From Acidimicrobiaceae bacterium (lineage in GTDB: Bacteria; Actinomycetota; Acidimicrobiia; Acidimicrobiales; Ilumatobacteraceae): a stretch of DNA of 43,155 bases. The notes under the pieces were generated by a model. The model saw nothing but the letters and a program-made list of their open reading frames with translations, was not told the DNA's origin and ran no database searches. A program made the translations under genes and the position numbers. Numbering within the stretch: the first letter of the stretch is position 1; each line of letters begins with the position of its first letter. Where the stretch lies: contig CANIHL010000006.1 in assembly GCA_947467375.1 (NCBI GenBank), positions 1 to 43,155 of the forward strand, given 5' to 3'. Shown one piece after another: positions 40,669 through 43,155 of this stretch.

Positions 40669-41214
40669 GTGCTGGTGTGGATGGACCTCGAAATGACAGG
40701 CTTAGAGCCTGAAACCGACGTCATCGTGGAAATTGCCACCCTCATTACCGACGACGACCTGAACATCATTGCCGAAGGCCCTGATCTGGTCATTCACCAA
40801 TCCGACGAAGTGCTTGCCCGGATGAACCAAGTTGTGGTTGACATGCACACAAAATCGGGTTTGCTTGAAGCCATCAAATCCAGCACGGTCACGCTGGAAG
40901 AAGCTGGCGCGGCAACGCTTGAATTCATTCGTCAACACATTCCAGAGGCGCGCACTATTCCGTTGTGCGGAAACTCCATCGGAACCGATCGTCGCTTCCT
41001 CGCAAAGTACCTTCCCGAGATCGAAAACTATTTGCACTACCGATCAGTTGACGTTTCAACAATTAAGGAACTCGCTCGTCGCTGGTATCCAAAACTTGGT
41101 TCTGATCGTCCGAATAAGGGTGGAACACATCGAGCATTAGACGACATTCGCGCGAGCGTGAATGAGTTGGCGTTTTACCGTGAACGTGTGTTCACTCCGC
41201 TAAAACCTGAGTAG
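40669..41214 (+). CDS. orn: Oligoribonuclease
   Basis: The product is 181 aa from the GTG at 40669, chosen because the protein then begins [17 protein letters not shown], as in the family, and because a promoter with leaderless spacing ends 7 bases upstream; a TTG at 40639 would overlap dut. The DEDDh 3'-5' exoribonuclease degrades 2-5 nt RNAs and pGpG. Motifs are [10 protein letters not shown] (Asp, Glu), [20 protein letters not shown] and [17 protein letters not shown] (His, Asp). [10 protein letters not shown] is also typical. The length is normal (180-200). Confidence 0.95.
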   Translation: MLVWMDLEMTGLEPETDVIVEIATLITDDDLNIIAEGPDLVIHQSDEVLARMNQVVVDMHTKSGLLEAIKSSTVTLEEAGAATLEFIRQHIPEARTIPLCGNSIGTDRRFLAKYLPEIENYLHYRSVDVSTIKELARRWYPKLGSDRPNKGGTHRALDDIRASVNELAFYRERVFTPLKPE

Positions 41215-41220
41215 CCCCAC

Positions 41221-41226
41221 TACTGT
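41221..41226 (+). promoter_or_regulatory. Candidate -10 box, MBL-fold hydrolase
   Basis: TACTGT is followed by 8 bases and the ATG at 41235, in the 20-base gap after orn. No Shine-Dalgarno is present. Confidence 0.4.
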
Positions 41227-41234
41227 GGACTGCG

Positions 41235-42281
41235 ATGTCCAAGCCAGCGTTCACCAAGCAGGAACAAGTTCCAGCAACGGATGAAATCACCGAAGTCGCG
41301 GCCGGCATTTACCGAACCCAGTTACCCATCGATATGCCCGGCCTTGGCCACGTGAATATGTACGTACTGGAAGACGAACGGGGCGTTGCCGTAGTCGACC
41401 CCGGATTGCCTGGAAAGGCCAACTGGAAGGCTATAAACGCCCGTTTACAGGCCTTAGGAGTGCCTCTGAAGCGCGTCCACTCCATTGTGGTCACCCACAG
41501 CCATCCCGACCATTTCGGGGGTGCCGCCCGCCTTCGCGCAGCCACGGGAGCCGACATTATTACTCACCAAAGCTTCCGCCTGTGGTTCGACCCAAACGAA
41601 CCCGACGATGTGGACGTGGAAATTGCGGCACGGCACAAACGAGGAACAGGTGAAACACCATGGGGCGGACCTGGGTACCAACTGCCATTGCGTCGCAAAA
41701 TGTATTACAACGCATTTCGCGTATTGCCACAACTGTTTAAAGTTCCACAACCCACTGTGCGACTTGCTGAAGGCGAATACATTTCGCTTGCACGACGTAA
41801 GTGGATGGCCATTCACACTCCTGGCCATACCGAAGATCACTTGTGTTTATTCGATGCAGACACTGGCGTCATGTTGTGTGGCGATCATGTGTTGCCAACC
41901 ATTACTCCACACATTTCTGGCATGAGCAAATACCCCGATCCGCTTGAGGGTTTCTTCAACTCACTCGACAAAGTTGGTGCGTTTGGATCACAGGTTGGCA
42001 TTTGTTTGCCTGCGCATGGAAAACCTTTCGCCGACATTGCAACTCGATGCGAGCAAATCAAAGAACACCATCAAGGTCGACTCGAAAAGTTGCGCACATC
42101 CGCAGCGGAACTGGACCGGCCAGCAACGGTGACTGAATTTTCTGGTCACTTGTTTTCGCCGCGAGCACAAGGCACCATGGCAGACAGCGAAACATTTGCG
42201 CACCTCGAGCACTTGCGTATTGCTGGTGAGTTTTCGTATACGGTTCGCGATGGTGTTCGCGAATACGTTCGCGTCTCGTAG
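41235..42281 (+). CDS. Metallo-beta-lactamase-fold hydrolase
   Basis: The product is 348 aa. Metal-binding motifs are VVTHSHPDHFGGAARL (HxHxDH), IHTPGHTEDHLCLFDADTG (third His) and VMLCGDHVLPTITPHI (bridging Asp). A final His lies in ICLPAHGKPFADI. The N-terminus GIYRTQLPIDMPGLGHVNMY is that of the glyoxalase II-like/RNase Z-like hydrolase group. About 70 C-terminal residues form an extra helical region (DRPATVTEFSGHLFS), as in the MBL plus winged-helix LACTB2-like proteins. The substrate is unknown. Its stop abuts the convergent thioesterase stop without a spacer. Confidence 0.92.
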   Translation: MSKPAFTKQEQVPATDEITEVAAGIYRTQLPIDMPGLGHVNMYVLEDERGVAVVDPGLPGKANWKAINARLQALGVPLKRVHSIVVTHSHPDHFGGAARLRAATGADIITHQSFRLWFDPNEPDDVDVEIAARHKRGTGETPWGGPGYQLPLRRKMYYNAFRVLPQLFKVPQPTVRLAEGEYISLARRKWMAIHTPGHTEDHLCLFDADTGVMLCGDHVLPTITPHISGMSKYPDPLEGFFNSLDKVGAFGSQVGICLPAHGKPFADIATRCEQIKEHHQGRLEKLRTSAAELDRPATVTEFSGHLFSPRAQGTMADSETFAHLEHLRIAGEFSYTVRDGVREYVRVS

Positions 42282-43043
42282 TTACTGAGGCAACTTCACC
42301 AGTTGCGTCACTGCAGCAACCTCATCGCCACCGAGAACATGGCGAATGATCACACGCTCATCAATGTGCTGCGTCACCAATCGAATGTCATTGCCTGGGT
42401 CCACTGACAGATGATGTTCAACTACCGCATGCATTGGCGCGCGTAGCTCGCCATGCTTTGACAAATATTCCTCAGCGGCAATCCAGTATGAAGCGTTATT
42501 CATGTGCCCAACTGCATCCATGTCTGCAAATCGAACAGGCCATGACTCACTCGTTGCATCAAGTGCAGTTAACTCGGGGAGCGATTTTCCGACAACAAAA
42601 TTAGAGCGCACTTTTCTTCCGCCACTCGATTCTGCAATTAATGGAATAAAGCCTTCGGGAAGTGGCTCTGGTTTCAGTGTTTCCATGTTCACGTGCACCC
42701 ACAGCGCAGCAGTTTCAATGCGCGCACCATCTGATCCAACAATGTGCGTGCGGCGTTCCGCCCAGTGCGACCCATACCCACCGCACCAGGTGGTGAGCGA
42801 AATATCGGTCATGTACGTAGGAAATTGATACACCCACATCTCGGTGCGACGCACTACCCAACCATGAATGTCTGGGTAATTGCCGTCCACGGCATCGTCG
42901 TTGGCGATGTCTTGTAAATACCGAGCAGTGGCATCCAGGCGGAGTCGACCCTTCGGGGTGACATCACCCAATCGCACACGACGACTGGTGGAAAACGTCC
43001 TGCCCACCTGCGGCAAAGGTACGGGTTCTTGAGGCCTCCACAT
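42282..43043 (-). CDS. Acyl-ACP thioesterase-like protein
   Basis: The 253-aa product has two hot-dog halves. The first has VRLGDVTPKGRLRLDATARY, LQDIANDDAVDG, then WVVRRTEMWVYQFPTYMTDI and GSHWAERRTHIVGSDGARIE. The second has SWPVRFADMDAVGHMNNASY followed by WIAAEEYL, which carries the DxNxH-like active-site wording of FatA/FatB-type thioesterases. The length is normal for bacterial members. It probably releases fatty acids from acyl-ACP or acyl-CoA. The ATG at 43043 follows a TAGGGT box by 8 bases. Confidence 0.88.
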   Translation of the reverse strand: MWRPQEPVPLPQVGRTFSTSRRVRLGDVTPKGRLRLDATARYLQDIANDDAVDGNYPDIHGWVVRRTEMWVYQFPTYMTDISLTTWCGGYGSHWAERRTHIVGSDGARIETAALWVHVNMETLKPEPLPEGFIPLIAESSGGRKVRSNFVVGKSLPELTALDATSESWPVRFADMDAVGHMNNASYWIAAEEYLSKHGELRAPMHAVVEHHLSVDPGNDIRLVTQHIDERVIIRHVLGGDEVAAVTQLVKLPQ

Positions 43044-43051
43044 GCTCTCTG

Positions 43052-43057
43052 ACCCTA
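43052..43057 (-). promoter_or_regulatory. Candidate -10 box, thioesterase gene
   Basis: On the minus strand TAGGGT is followed by 8 bases and the ATG at 43043. No -35 was identified. Confidence 0.35.
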
Positions 43058-43113
43058 TCCAGCATTGGACTTGGTGGCACTTGCGTTAAATCGCTTGCTA
43101 TTTGCAATTTGGC

Positions 43114-43155
43114 ATGATTGGCTACAAGTCCATGTTGTTACGCAATCTCGCTTCA
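43114..43155 (+). CDS. Possible start of a gene running off the right edge
   Basis: An ATG at 43114 opens 14 codons to the window end (MIGYKSMLLRNLAS) without a stop; a second in-frame ATG is at 43132. It would be divergent from the thioesterase gene. No clear promoter or ribosome site is present, and the stretch is too short to identify a family. Confidence 0.25.
   Translation, partial: MIGYKSMLLRNLAS

Noticed and set aside
1-43155. CRISPR arrays, tRNA or rRNA genes, insertion sequences, integrases
   Set aside because: Scanned by eye for direct repeats, cloverleaf-like ends, transposase motifs and terminal inverted repeats; none was convincing.

Overview
The window looks like a chromosomal segment of a fairly low-GC actinobacterium. 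The evidence is a UPF0182 membrane protein, a DivIVA-domain protein, a PDZ/Lon-type (S16) protease, an F420-type (Ddn-like) oxidoreductase, a SEC-C-tagged methionine aminopeptidase, type I pantothenate kinase, oligoribonuclease and many apparently leaderless start codons behind TANNNT boxes. A member of Acidimicrobiia is my best guess, but that is inference. No rRNA, tRNA, CRISPR array, insertion sequence, integrase or attachment site was recognised. No gene-free stretch reaches 300 bases.

Layout. (1) 1-4329, minus strand: a compact trio read in the order PDZ/S16 protease, DivIVA-domain protein, UPF0182 membrane protein; the last runs off the left edge. (2) 4361-31838, plus strand: a small membrane protein followed by 26 tightly packed, often translationally coupled genes forming one large surface-glycan locus. 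(3) 31831-33290, plus a co-oriented orphan gene to 34115, minus strand: F420-type oxidoreductase, exonuclease-BRCT protein and an unrecognised 273-aa protein. (4) 34347-43155: housekeeping and metabolic genes: methionine aminopeptidase, coaA, HAD phosphatase, HTH regulator, thiamine-binding-like protein, M20 amidohydrolase, CoA-transferase, dUTPase, oligoribonuclease, metallo-beta-lactamase-fold hydrolase and acyl-ACP thioesterase.

How the glycan locus seems to work. Genes neuB-neuC-neuA (4647-7508) are sufficient on paper for a CMP-activated sialic- or legionaminic-like nonulosonate. PseB-PseC-aldo/keto reductase, followed by a SpsF-type cytidylyltransferase fused to a class-III aminotransferase (8678-13747), should supply a second amino-sugar branch. 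A third block (15307-19858) holds a D-2-hydroxyacid dehydrogenase, another NeuA-like cytidylyltransferase, a Gfo/Idh/MocA oxidoreductase, an SDR and an AroB-like sugar-phosphate cyclase that keeps its metal ligands. I read it as a candidate undescribed route to a CMP-linked cyclitol or acidic sugar. A fourth block, rfbF-rfbG-RmlC-like epimerase-SDR (22393-25622), should make a CDP-6-deoxyhexose, since the 3-dehydratase RfbH needed for 3,6-dideoxy sugars is not present.

Interleaved with these blocks are three proteins resembling the LA_1612, LIC12162 and TIGR04326 families known from Leptospira-type surface polysaccharide loci. The locus ends with a GT2 transferase, a DegT-type aminotransferase with no canonical start codon, a FemAB/GNAT-like acyltransferase, a polytopic Wzy-like protein, a GT4 transferase and a WecA/MraY-type phosphoglycosyltransferase that should start assembly on undecaprenyl phosphate. 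No flippase, ABC exporter or chain-length regulator is visible.

Family names rest on motif recognition by eye; no database search was run.
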